Below are positions 56,191 through 64,000 of a DNA stretch of 64,000 nt, in pieces. Positions within the stretch are counted from its first letter, which is position 1. Each line of letters opens with the position of its first letter. The notes under the pieces are model-generated. The model was not told the origin of the DNA. It did no database searches and saw nothing but the letters and a program-made list of their open reading frames with translations. The translations under genes and the position numbers were made by a program. This DNA is from Nitrososphaeraceae archaeon (GTDB lineage Archaea; Thermoproteota; Nitrososphaeria; Nitrososphaerales; Nitrososphaeraceae): positions 48,090 to 112,089 of the forward strand of contig WHTU01000004.1 of NCBI GenBank assembly GCA_009377575.1. Reading direction: 5' to 3'.

Positions 56191-57984
56191 ATGATATCAT
56201 TATCATCTTTTTATTTCCTAATATTGTTTGCAGTTATAAATTTGGCATTGTATAGCTTTTCTACGCACATTAGCTCTCATTATATTAGCGCACAGGAGAA
56301 TATTACTATTAACAACAACTCTGGGATAAGTAGTAATAGTATTAGTGTTCCAGGCAGTATCAATAATACGCTGGAAAATCAGGAGATTAACAATAGTATA
56401 AGCAGAATGTCATCCCCATCATCATCACCGTCATCTGCAGCACTATCATCATCATTAGAATCAGGAATTAATGTGAACACTTATCCTGTTGGGATAACTG
56501 TAAATCCTAGTACCAAAAAGGTATATGTAGCAAATGAATTTTCTAATACGGTATCAGTAGTTGATATACCAAGTCTTAAAGTCGAAAAGTCGATTGGCGT
56601 GGAAAATTTTCCTTATGCTGTAGATTCAAATACTCTAAATAATAGAGTCTATGTTACTAACAGAGGATCTAATTCTGTATCAGTAATTGATGGCTCTACT
56701 GACAGTATTCTGTATAACATAAGCGTAGAACAATCTCCAGTAGGTATAGCCGTTAATCCAACAGCAAACTGGATTTATGTATCTAATTTAGATTCCAGAA
56801 GTATATCTGTAATAGATGGCATAACCAACACAGTACAGGATACTATAAGGCTAAGTAGAGAAGGAAAGGCGGGATTACCCTATGGTATAGCTGTCAATCC
56901 ATTAACGAATAGAATCTATGTAACTGATCTAGGATCCAATTCAGTTCATGTTATTGACGGGAGCTCAAACAAGATGGTTTCAAACATTCAAGTAGGCCTA
57001 AAACCAGTCTCTATAGCAGTAGATGTTCGGAGTAATACTCTGTATGTTGCAAACCATGATTCAGACAATATCTCAGTAATTGATGGCTCTACCAATCAGC
57101 TAATCAAGAACATACCTGCTGCTGGAGACAAACCGGTAGGTATCTCATTAAATTCAATCTCCAATAAGTTATATGTTTCGAATATTGGTTCAGAAACTGT
57201 AACAGTTTTGGATGTATCAGAAAGTGGCAACTATAAGGTGCTCAAGAATATTACAGTAAATCCCAGTACGAGGTCAGTTTATGGTGAAAAAACTTCAGTC
57301 CGTGAAATGCAGGCAAATTTAGATTTTCCCTTAATTGCGAGTTTCGTAGCTTTTGATCCCACAGATAACCTGGCATATTTGACAAACACTGCTTCAAATA
57401 CCATTTCAGTTATCGATGGAGAAACCGACTCAGTCGCTGTTAGAATAACCTTTGATGCTATTCCTCCAGAGGCAGGAGATATAGAGTGTAATGGGATAAA
57501 AAGACTATCTGGGAATTCTACATTATATAATAAGGGCGAGCTACTACAATGCGCTGCAATTCCCGAACGAGGATATATTTTAGGTTCTTGGTCTGGACTT
57601 GCAAATGATCTTAGTAGCAATCCTCTAACCCTTGAAACCTCAGAATTTGGTACATTGACTGCAAACTTTAAGCCGGCACTGTCTCCTGAGGCATATGTTT
57701 TCATGATAGGAGGTGTGGTAGGCGCATCATCGGTCTTTCTAGGTTGGTATTATAAGTACGGTCAGAGGAGATATATTAACAGGTACATGACTAGAATACA
57801 AACTACATATGATACATTGCACGAAGTAGAAAAAGAACAGTGTATCATACAGCTGCGAAGCATAAAAAGAGAGTTACTTTACCTTTTTAAAAAGGGATCT
57901 TTATCTGACTCTCATTACAATATTCTAGACAAGAGGGCCTCAGACTATATCGAAAGCATTAGACATGGAGAAGAATATCTATGA
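56191..57984 (+). CDS. Surface YVTN beta-propeller protein
   Basis: 597 residues. Signal segment, a Ser/Asn-rich linker, then about seven repeats of roughly 43 residues with the YVTN-family pattern (PVGIAVNPTANWIYVSNLDS, then SVIDGITN), making a beta-propeller. A Cys-containing beta domain follows (CAAIPERGYILGSWSGL), then one membrane helix (about 515-535) and a basic cytoplasmic end of about 60 residues with a SHOCT-like helix pair (KRELLYLFKKGSLSDSHYNIL). Type I orientation is inferred. Probably a cell-surface adhesion or scaffold protein. Confidence 0.8.
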   Translation: MISLSSFYFLILFAVINLALYSFSTHISSHYISAQENITINNNSGISSNSISVPGSINNTLENQEINNSISRMSSPSSSPSSAALSSSLESGINVNTYPVGITVNPSTKKVYVANEFSNTVSVVDIPSLKVEKSIGVENFPYAVDSNTLNNRVYVTNRGSNSVSVIDGSTDSILYNISVEQSPVGIAVNPTANWIYVSNLDSRSISVIDGITNTVQDTIRLSREGKAGLPYGIAVNPLTNRIYVTDLGSNSVHVIDGSSNKMVSNIQVGLKPVSIAVDVRSNTLYVANHDSDNISVIDGSTNQLIKNIPAAGDKPVGISLNSISNKLYVSNIGSETVTVLDVSESGNYKVLKNITVNPSTRSVYGEKTSVREMQANLDFPLIASFVAFDPTDNLAYLTNTASNTISVIDGETDSVAVRITFDAIPPEAGDIECNGIKRLSGNSTLYNKGELLQCAAIPERGYILGSWSGLANDLSSNPLTLETSEFGTLTANFKPALSPEAYVFMIGGVVGASSVFLGWYYKYGQRRYINRYMTRIQTTYDTLHEVEKEQCIIQLRSIKRELLYLFKKGSLSDSHYNILDKRASDYIESIRHGEEYL

Positions 57985-58231
57985 TATGAATGAAAATCGA
58001 AATTAGCATATAGACTTTAGTCCTCTATGCCTTGCAGTAGTAGTAACTAATGATAATTAGACTAAGAAAAGACGGTAACTCAGGTATGCGTAAACTCTGC
58101 TGATAAAGCATTGGATATGAATTTTAAAACAATTCTCCCGACTCTCAAATAATGGCGCTTTACTAAATCCTTGCAAATTATAACCACTACGCATGACGTG
58201 TTATCTCTAAGATATTCAGTAACCTAGTACA

Positions 58232-59459
58232 TCATCTATCTGCTTCAACAGGCCAATAGTTCAGCGACCAATATATAGAAGGCATATCTGCCATTTTTGA
58301 ACCAACAAGCAGATGTGGTAATGCTAATAGATTTCTAAATGAGCCTACAGACATTTTTACTCTATAAGGTTTTGGAGAGCCATCATTACAATATAATAGC
58401 CTAAGGCACCTCTTCCAGATTCCACTCTTTTGTAAGACTCACCGGCAGGACCTTTGGGATTTGGCTGTAATTTGGCTCTAACTTCTCCTGATTCTGGCAT
58501 TTTATCTAGTAGCTGTGTTAGTATATGACATGCCTCTTGCATATCCAGAAATGGAACGTACGAACGAGCGAAAGAATCGCCTTTATTCATGTGCTGCACT
58601 TTGAAATCTATTTCAGTATAGATATCATATGGCTCAGCTCGTCTGATATCATATGGAACTCCAGAAGCCCTTAAAACAGAACCTGTAACTCCTAAACTAA
58701 TTGCATTCTCTTTTGTCAAAATGCCTACATCTTCTGTCCTCTGTCTTAATAGTGGATTATTATAAAAAATATCCTCGTATTCCTCTAATCTCTTTTCTAA
58801 ATAGCCAATCTGACTAAGCGCTTTTTCCTTGAATCTATAAGGCACATCATTTCTTACACCTCCTGGAATAGTGAAAGCATGAGTTACTCTTGCACTAGTA
58901 AGAGCTTCCAATAGATCTATGATTAATTCTCTATCTCCCATAGGCCACATAAACATTGTAGAATGCCCCAAAAATATACCATATATTCCAAGCCAGTATA
59001 ATGTGTATACTCAAGACGATTGAGCTCTGATGTTATAGCTCTAAGAAACTGCCCTCGCCTTGGTACTTGTATTTTAGCCAGCTCTTCAACTGCTAAACTA
59101 TAGGAATACGTTATATTAGCTGAATCATGAATCACAGGTCTTTCCAAATCTGGAATATTCTGTATGAAATTCCTATACTCACACATCTTCTCTTCATCTC
59201 TATGTACGTATCCAGGATCAGGATCACAGTCAACTATCATGTCACCATCTGATTTTACTGTGAATCTAAAATGTCCTGAGCCTGGATGTTAAGGTCCGAC
59301 ACTGAGAGTCATCAGAGGATCCTCTTCTGCTTCAATTAGTTTCTCTATGTGCATATTGTCTGAGATCGAGTCGTATGATGATGATGATGCTTTATTGGAT
59401 TCGTTTGAAAAATCTTGAACTCTAGATGATGACAACTTTGCAGCATTATGATAAACAAC
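58232..59459 (-). pseudogene. nuoD: NADH-quinone oxidoreductase subunit D (NuoD) pseudogene
   Basis: Complex I 49-kDa subunit in pieces. The frame opens at 59459 without a start, contains MTLSVGP, a TAA at 59291-59289 where the conserved Gln before HPGSGHFRF should be, then DCDPDPGYVHRDEEKM and PVIHDSANITYSYSLAVEEL. A shift near 58980 leads to LGHSTMFMWPMGDREL through YKRVESGRGALGYYIV. A second shift near 58380 leads to VGSFRNLLALPHLLVGSKMA and SLNYWPVEADR. Most of the protein is still recognisable, so the loss is recent. No other nuo gene is near. Confidence 0.9.
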
Positions 59460-59741
59460 CTATTTAGTAATTACAAATACAAATATGCGCCAAACAGAAT
59501 ATTCTAAAAGTATTTCTGGATATTAAAGGATTAGAAGTGATGTAAGCCTTGACCGAAACTAAAACAAGTTTTAAATATCAGAGCATAACGTGATAGAATA
59601 ACATTCACTCAGTCTCCACTTAGAAAAGTTATTACACAGTATTTAGGTCAGACTTTACGTATTTGTAGCTGCAATACATTGTAATTAGTTAATTACAGTG
59701 TAAACCGAATTACTTATAGGAATTGAAAGTGTACGGTAGAT

Positions 59742-60746
59742 ATGCAATATCGAAAAAGAAAGAATAAACCATTACTCTATCAATATTATTTGCAAAAGGA
59801 ATATCAACTAGATAACAAGAAGACGCGTGTTCACACTGATTTGTCAGCTCACACTGATTCGTCCACCCAACTATGCTCCTCGTGCAAGTTAAATTCAGCG
59901 TTTTATGACGTATCGACTGGTGAAACTGTCTGCTCTAATTGTGGTACTGTAATTTCAGAAAGGGACGAAGTGGTAGATAAAGATCCTAAAACAACCAACC
60001 AAATCGGCATGCCAACCTCCCTCGCTTTTCCAGACAAAGGATTACCTACTATTATAACAAATTCAAATACAGATGCTTCTGGTACTTTATTAAATCAAGA
60101 TCAAATAACTAGTGTAAATAGGATAAGACATTTTGACAAGACTTCTGTTAATAATAGGACTGAAATTAGGAACCTAAGAAACGCCCTTGTTATCATGGCA
60201 ATTATTAAGGATAAGCTGGCTCTCACAGATCCTCTAATGGAAAGATCTGCTTATTACTATCGTAAGGCACTGGAGAAAAAACTGATAAAGGGAAGATCCA
60301 TAAGAGAAGTAGTAGTTGCGTCAACATATGCCTCATGTAAGGAATTGGACGTGCCTAGAACGCTTCAGGAAATTGCTCTAGCAGCTAATGCCGATTACAT
60401 TTTTGCAGGCAAGTGTTATAGAATAATAGCGAGTAAATTGGAGATTAGGCCCTCAATTGTCGACGCATCAGCATATATTTCAAAAATAGCAGACAATGCT
60501 AACGTCAATCAAAAAACGTACAAAAGAGCCGTAGAAATGCTGGATGAGGTAAAGAAGGATTCTATCACTTATGGAAAAGATCCTAAAGCCCTAGCAACGG
60601 CAGTGTTGTATCGTGCTTGCAAATCGGAAGAAAATGAAGGAGATCATCATAAAATTACTCTAGGTAGAATAGCAAAAGCTGGTGACATAAGCATAGTTAC
60701 CCTAAGAAAAAGGGCTTCTGATGTACGAAAAGTTTTGCAAAGATAG
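59742..60746 (+). CDS. tfb: Transcription initiation factor IIB
   Basis: 334 residues. An N-terminal basic stretch precedes the zinc ribbon CSSCKLNSAFYDVSTGETVCSNCG written as two CxxC pairs (near residues 46-69), the B-finger-like linker, and two cyclin repeats (NALVIMAIIKDKLALTD onward; DASAYISKIADNANVNQ onward). It recruits RNA polymerase to TBP-bound promoters. Thaumarchaea often carry several TFB genes; whether this is the general or a specialised one is unknown. Confidence 0.93.
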   Translation: MQYRKRKNKPLLYQYYLQKEYQLDNKKTRVHTDLSAHTDSSTQLCSSCKLNSAFYDVSTGETVCSNCGTVISERDEVVDKDPKTTNQIGMPTSLAFPDKGLPTIITNSNTDASGTLLNQDQITSVNRIRHFDKTSVNNRTEIRNLRNALVIMAIIKDKLALTDPLMERSAYYYRKALEKKLIKGRSIREVVVASTYASCKELDVPRTLQEIALAANADYIFAGKCYRIIASKLEIRPSIVDASAYISKIADNANVNQKTYKRAVEMLDEVKKDSITYGKDPKALATAVLYRACKSEENEGDHHKITLGRIAKAGDISIVTLRKRASDVRKVLQR

Positions 60747-61181
60747 AAAACATATAATCAGGACGAGGAAGACCAAGTGACATATAAACCTATTTAATTA
60801 TCGATGAGAACTCTAACTTCGTAAACATTTACTTATCGAGCTCTATGTCCAACCTAATACGAACTTAAGTAAGAAGTAAGATTTATCTGATGAAAACGAC
60901 ATACATAATACTATCATAAATCATGCGGAGACGATCCACTACTAAAAAAATTCACGACAAAGAAAAGGATACGACAAAAATAATTGAAGAACTAAAGGCA
61001 TTAACAATAGAAAGAAGATATATCTGCTATATGTAAAGAATAACCAGTCCTGAGTCAGTCAGATCTTTTGTAAGCGCGATTAGTTAGTTGATAAAGAAGA
61101 GAAATATTTCGAATATAAGTATCTCATTTTATAATTTCCACTCTTAATAGCCAATATAATTATAATTAAAAAACCGAATAA

Positions 61182-61198
61182 GTTCCTTAACAAGGAAC
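61182..61198. promoter_or_regulatory. Palindrome 1, GTTCCTT-N3-AAGGAAC
   Basis: A perfect 7-bp inverted repeat with a 3-bp spacer. A second site with the same TTCCTT-N3-AAGGAA core lies 66 bp downstream. Both sit upstream of the cyclase gene, so they are candidate operators for one dimeric regulator. Confidence 0.6.
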
Positions 61199-61247
61199 GC
61201 ATATTTCTTTGAGATCCAAAGTTTATAGACTGATTTTCATGTATTTG

Positions 61248-61264
61248 ATTCCTTTATAAGGAAT
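61248..61264. promoter_or_regulatory. Palindrome 2, ATTCCTT-N3-AAGGAAT
   Basis: A perfect 7-bp inverted repeat with a 3-bp spacer and the same core as the site at 61182-61198. The end base pair differs in a paired way (A-T instead of G-C). It is about 40 bp upstream of the TATA-like box, a position that suits activation. Confidence 0.6.
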
Positions 61265-61303
61265 GTTGATCATATCAAATTATAATTACGGGTACGAAGT
61301 ACG

Positions 61304-61312
61304 TTTTAAATA
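61304..61312 (+). promoter_or_regulatory. TATA-like box for the cyclase gene
   Basis: TTTTAAATA is centred about 35 bases before the TTG at 61343, giving a predicted short leader of several bases. Confidence 0.45.
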
Positions 61313-61342
61313 CCATTTAACGATCGTAGATTAAGCGAATAT

Positions 61343-62512
61343 TTGGATTCTGAAAATAATAACAACTCAATGGGACCTGAAAAGAGGAACAAATCAGTGG
61401 ACGATCAAATTAAAAGAGAAGGAATAAACCCGCTAGAAGCAAAATTATCATACCAACAACAGACCGTGCTAAATCTCTATAACTGTGGAATAACTCCAGA
61501 GATAATTGCACTACAATTAGACACAACCAAAAGAGAAGTAATTAGTATCATAAGAAAGGCACTTAGCGATGATAAAAGAAAAGAAGAGTCAATCAAGCAG
61601 GTTTCTGATTCATCTTCACTAGGAATGTTTTACCTTGATTCTGTTATAGACACTGAGAAATCAATCAAAGATGCTCAGAAAAGAATGTGGAAGGCATTAA
61701 AGTTAGAACCAAAGTTCGATATACCATTAGAACAGACACAAGAAATACTTGAAAGATTTTGTGGCTCAAAGATCACACTGGCTATTTTACACATAGATCT
61801 AGTTGGTTCGACAAAATTATCAATGACTCTACCTACTGAGAAACTTGCGACTATAGTTCAAGCGTTTACCCAGGAAATGTCCTTATTGATATCTGCATAT
61901 GGAGGTCACGTATTCAAATACGTAGGAGATGCATTATTGGCGTTCTTCTTTCTAAGTGATAATAATTTGTATTTGCCATGTAGTAATGCAGTTAATTGTG
62001 CTCGAACTATGATCAGAGTAATGCAAGATGGTATCAATCCAATCTTGAATGACAATGACTATCCTGAAATGGGAGTCCGTGTTGGAGTAGACGTAGGAGA
62101 AAATGTGGTAGTTCAATATGGTTGGAGTACTGACTCGTATTCACTTATTGAAGATAATCATCATAGTAATGAAACCAATTATCGTAATGGTAGAGATGCT
62201 CAATACTATATTGATAATAAGGAAGTAGTAAGATCAACATCGGATAATAGCGATTGCATCAAAACTGACCGTGTCGTTAGAAAACCACATCTTGACATTC
62301 TGGGATATACGACAAGTATTGCAGCAAAGATGACAGGATTTACAACACCCAATCAAATCATGATTGGTCAGTCTGTTTACGAGATCCTAGATCCTGTTAA
62401 TAAGAGCAAATTCGATAAAGTAAATATAAGTAGGGTTGATTGGGATTATATTAACCCTTCCACAGGAAATGTATATGATATATATAGTAGTATAGATGTT
62501 GCGCATACGTAG
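61343..62512 (+). CDS. HTH-class III nucleotidyl cyclase fusion
   Basis: 389 residues from TTG at 61343. Residues about 30-70 form a helix-turn-helix (QTVLNLYNCGITPEIIALQL, then KREVISIIRKAL). After a linker comes a class III cyclase domain from about 145: LHIDLVGSTKLS with metal Asp152, YGGHVFKYVGDALLAFF with the second metal Asp196, and VGVDVGENVV. A Ser/Asn-rich insert breaks the domain near residues 262-300. It may make cAMP or cGMP, or be a degenerate sensor. Two palindromes lie in its promoter region. Confidence 0.8.
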   Translation: MDSENNNNSMGPEKRNKSVDDQIKREGINPLEAKLSYQQQTVLNLYNCGITPEIIALQLDTTKREVISIIRKALSDDKRKEESIKQVSDSSSLGMFYLDSVIDTEKSIKDAQKRMWKALKLEPKFDIPLEQTQEILERFCGSKITLAILHIDLVGSTKLSMTLPTEKLATIVQAFTQEMSLLISAYGGHVFKYVGDALLAFFFLSDNNLYLPCSNAVNCARTMIRVMQDGINPILNDNDYPEMGVRVGVDVGENVVVQYGWSTDSYSLIEDNHHSNETNYRNGRDAQYYIDNKEVVRSTSDNSDCIKTDRVVRKPHLDILGYTTSIAAKMTGFTTPNQIMIGQSVYEILDPVNKSKFDKVNISRVDWDYINPSTGNVYDIYSSIDVAHT

Positions 62513-62713
62513 AGGCCTACATTTGACGAACACTTCAATATTGATGCATCGTAAACACAAAACTACTTACAACGTTATGAGCCCGATAATCAGTTCATAG
62601 CACTATATGTGGAAACCAAGTCTAGCCTAGATTCTTAATTCATTAAAGATTTTTGTTCTAAAATTAGTTTTCGTACAACTATTATATATCTTGTGAGACA
62701 TGTCTGAGTCAGT

Positions 62714-62836
62714 ATGCCATGCAGTTGTACCAGATGTAATCATTCGACACTCATCGAATGTGATACCGCATATTGTGATTGCTGTCGACCGAGCGATCAC
62801 GATGCAAATGTGATATATACAGCCAACAGTCAATAA
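62714..62836 (+). CDS. Cys-rich miniprotein (CxCxxCNH family)
   Basis: 40 residues from ATG at 62714: CSCTRCNHSTLIECDTAY, then CDCCRPSDHD. The Cys/His spacing equals that of the protein at 53347-53514, although the other residues differ, which supports both as real genes under selection. A small zinc-binding fold is likely. Function unknown. Confidence 0.65.
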   Translation: MPCSCTRCNHSTLIECDTAYCDCCRPSDHDANVIYTANSQ

Positions 62837-63355
62837 ATGAAAAAAGTACAACTTTATTAGATAGTAATGAATGCCTAGGCAGCGCTAAATATAGTTAAAG
62901 TTAGCTGGACGATGATTTGGCAAAGTATAGAATACAACATTTATGTGAACAATTTGACAGATACATGTAGAATATCTCCCATTTGCCTTTTAGTGCGGAC
63001 TTATTATTTTAATTCTATCGTGGAATTTTTATAAGAATTGAATGGTTAAAATTTTAGAATATTTTCTTAATTTGAACAATAATATTTTCTACTATTGATA
63101 CTAATAATGATACTAAGAGCTAAAAATTGTAAATACTAACTAGATGTAATGGCATATCTCCAATTAATCGCTTTATTTGAAGGATGGTATTCTCAGTGTC
63201 CATTATATAGGAATCTCTGGTATTGGCATAATGTCGATAATTTTATGAACATATTTTAAATCAAACTAAAACCTCACTGATAGATATCCTTCAGTTAAGT
63301 AGATACCAAGAAGTTTGCAAAAATGTATAAGGAGTTATTGACAACTTAGTTTAGT
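62837..63355. other. Intergenic, nothing identified
   Basis: About 520 very AT-rich bases before the Cdc48-like gene. I see no gene, RNA or repeat. Confidence 0.45.
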
Positions 63356-64000
63356 ATGCCACATAATGATAATGATACTTTAAATCTGGAATTAAAAATA
63401 CTTGAAGCCTATAGTAGAGATGTTGGTAGAGGGATAGCCCGTATTGATTATGATTCAATGGATTCTATAATTGCCACTACTGGGGATATAATAGAAATAA
63501 GAGTAGATGAAAAAAGTACCAGAAAGACGGTAGCCAAGTGTTTGCCTTTATACCCTTCAGATGAAGGCAAAGGTATAATTAGAATTGATGGTATCGTCAG
63601 AAACAATGCAGACTTGGCTATAGGTGATACTGCACATATAAGAAAAATCAAAGTCAAACCTGCAGAAAAGGTTATTGTCGCCCCGCTTGAAGCAATTCCC
63701 CCAATTGATGAAAGGTATCTTTCAGATTCCCTTGAAAGTGTTTCCATGACAAAAGGAGATAATTTTATGGTCCCTTATTTTGGCGGAAGACTACTGTTTC
63801 AGGTTGTAGATCTTACACCTGCAACTAGCGAAGCAGTAATAATTAGTCAGGGGACACAGTTCATTATAACATCACCTGACCAGGCCCTAAGAGGTGCTGA
63901 TGCAAGAGCTGTTGCATACGAAGACATAGGCGGACTAAAGGATGAGATCCAAAGAGTTAGGGAGATGATAGAACTCCCCCTAAGACATCCAGAGATATTT
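63356..64000 (+). CDS. Cdc48/VAT-type AAA ATPase, 5' part
   Basis: The frame starts at ATG 63356 and is still open at the window end (215 codons). It has the Cdc48 N-domain: LKILEAYSRDVGRGIARIDY, then CLPLYPSDEGKGIIRIDGIV and the second half PYFGGRLLFQVVDLTPA. The D1 lead AVAYEDIGGLKDEIQRVREM follows, ending at LPLRHPEIF just before the Walker A loop. Full members are about 730 residues with two AAA rings and unfold proteins for degradation or remodelling. Confidence 0.92.
   Translation, partial: MPHNDNDTLNLELKILEAYSRDVGRGIARIDYDSMDSIIATTGDIIEIRVDEKSTRKTVAKCLPLYPSDEGKGIIRIDGIVRNNADLAIGDTAHIRKIKVKPAEKVIVAPLEAIPPIDERYLSDSLESVSMTKGDNFMVPYFGGRLLFQVVDLTPATSEAVIISQGTQFIITSPDQALRGADARAVAYEDIGGLKDEIQRVREMIELPLRHPEIF

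Larger units (their letters stand above)
60747..61342. other. Intergenic with two matched palindromes
   Basis: About 600 bases between the TFB and cyclase genes. It contains the two 7-3-7 inverted repeats and a TATA-like box annotated separately; no gene is convincing. Confidence 0.5.

Overview
The window reads as chromosomal DNA of an ammonia-oxidising-type thaumarchaeon (Nitrososphaeria). It is AT-rich, and its information-processing genes are archaeal: a TFIIB-type factor, RadA, a Cdc48-type AAA ATPase, an archaeal UPF0200 kinase, and a class II tRNA with archaeal-style intron(s). Several small zinc-binding proteins and broken sensor genes resemble families I know from soil Thaumarchaeota. 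The low GC and many surface or secreted proteins suggest a Nitrosocosmicus-like lineage. That placement is inference; no ammonia-oxidation gene is present to test it.

Layout. 0-18.6 kb is mostly ordinary chromosome: a UPF0200 kinase, endonuclease III, an assimilatory sulfate pair (APS reductase then ATP sulfurylase, one minus-strand operon), a CPA2 antiporter, a cupin, GH130 and Nudix enzymes, an aldehyde dehydrogenase, an Lrp regulator, and several exported proteins of unknown role. 18.96-27.6 kb looks like an integrated element beside a tRNA-Ser(CGA) gene. It holds a decayed tyrosine integrase, a winged-helix gene divergent from an AbrB-type gene, and then a GHKL ATPase gene overlapping a Spo11/topoisomerase VI-A-like gene, followed by another winged-helix protein and RadA. 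The GHKL + TOPRIM pair is the most interesting system here: a topoisomerase VI-like enzyme that appears to be split differently from the standard A/B subunits.

28-38.3 kb is a gene graveyard. It contains truncated DUF72, THEP1, sensor-kinase input domain, HTH, nuclease-like and PKD-patatin genes, plus IS630- and IS481-type transposase scraps, among a few intact genes (two acetyltransferases, PyrE, a ribbon-helix-helix protein). 39.1-43.6 kb carries an unusual dispersed array of imperfect hairpins (GGTAG...CTACC) in otherwise non-coding DNA. 46-58 kb is rich in exported proteins: BNR repeats, a PQQ-type sugar dehydrogenase, an RTX-like calcium-binding protein, a subtilisin with a long Asp-Pro linker, and a YVTN beta-propeller. 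An erythromycin-esterase pseudogene, a flavin disulfide-reductase-like enzyme and a dead NuoD copy also lie in or beside this stretch. 59.7-64 kb returns to regulation and housekeeping: TFB, an HTH-class III nucleotidyl cyclase fusion with two upstream palindromes, a Cys-rich miniprotein, and the start of a Cdc48-like AAA ATPase cut by the window end.

Start codons TTG and ATG are both common, and several genes have a TATA-like box about 28-33 nt upstream of the start, which fits leaderless or short-leader archaeal mRNAs. All identifications come from reading motifs by eye; no database search was run.
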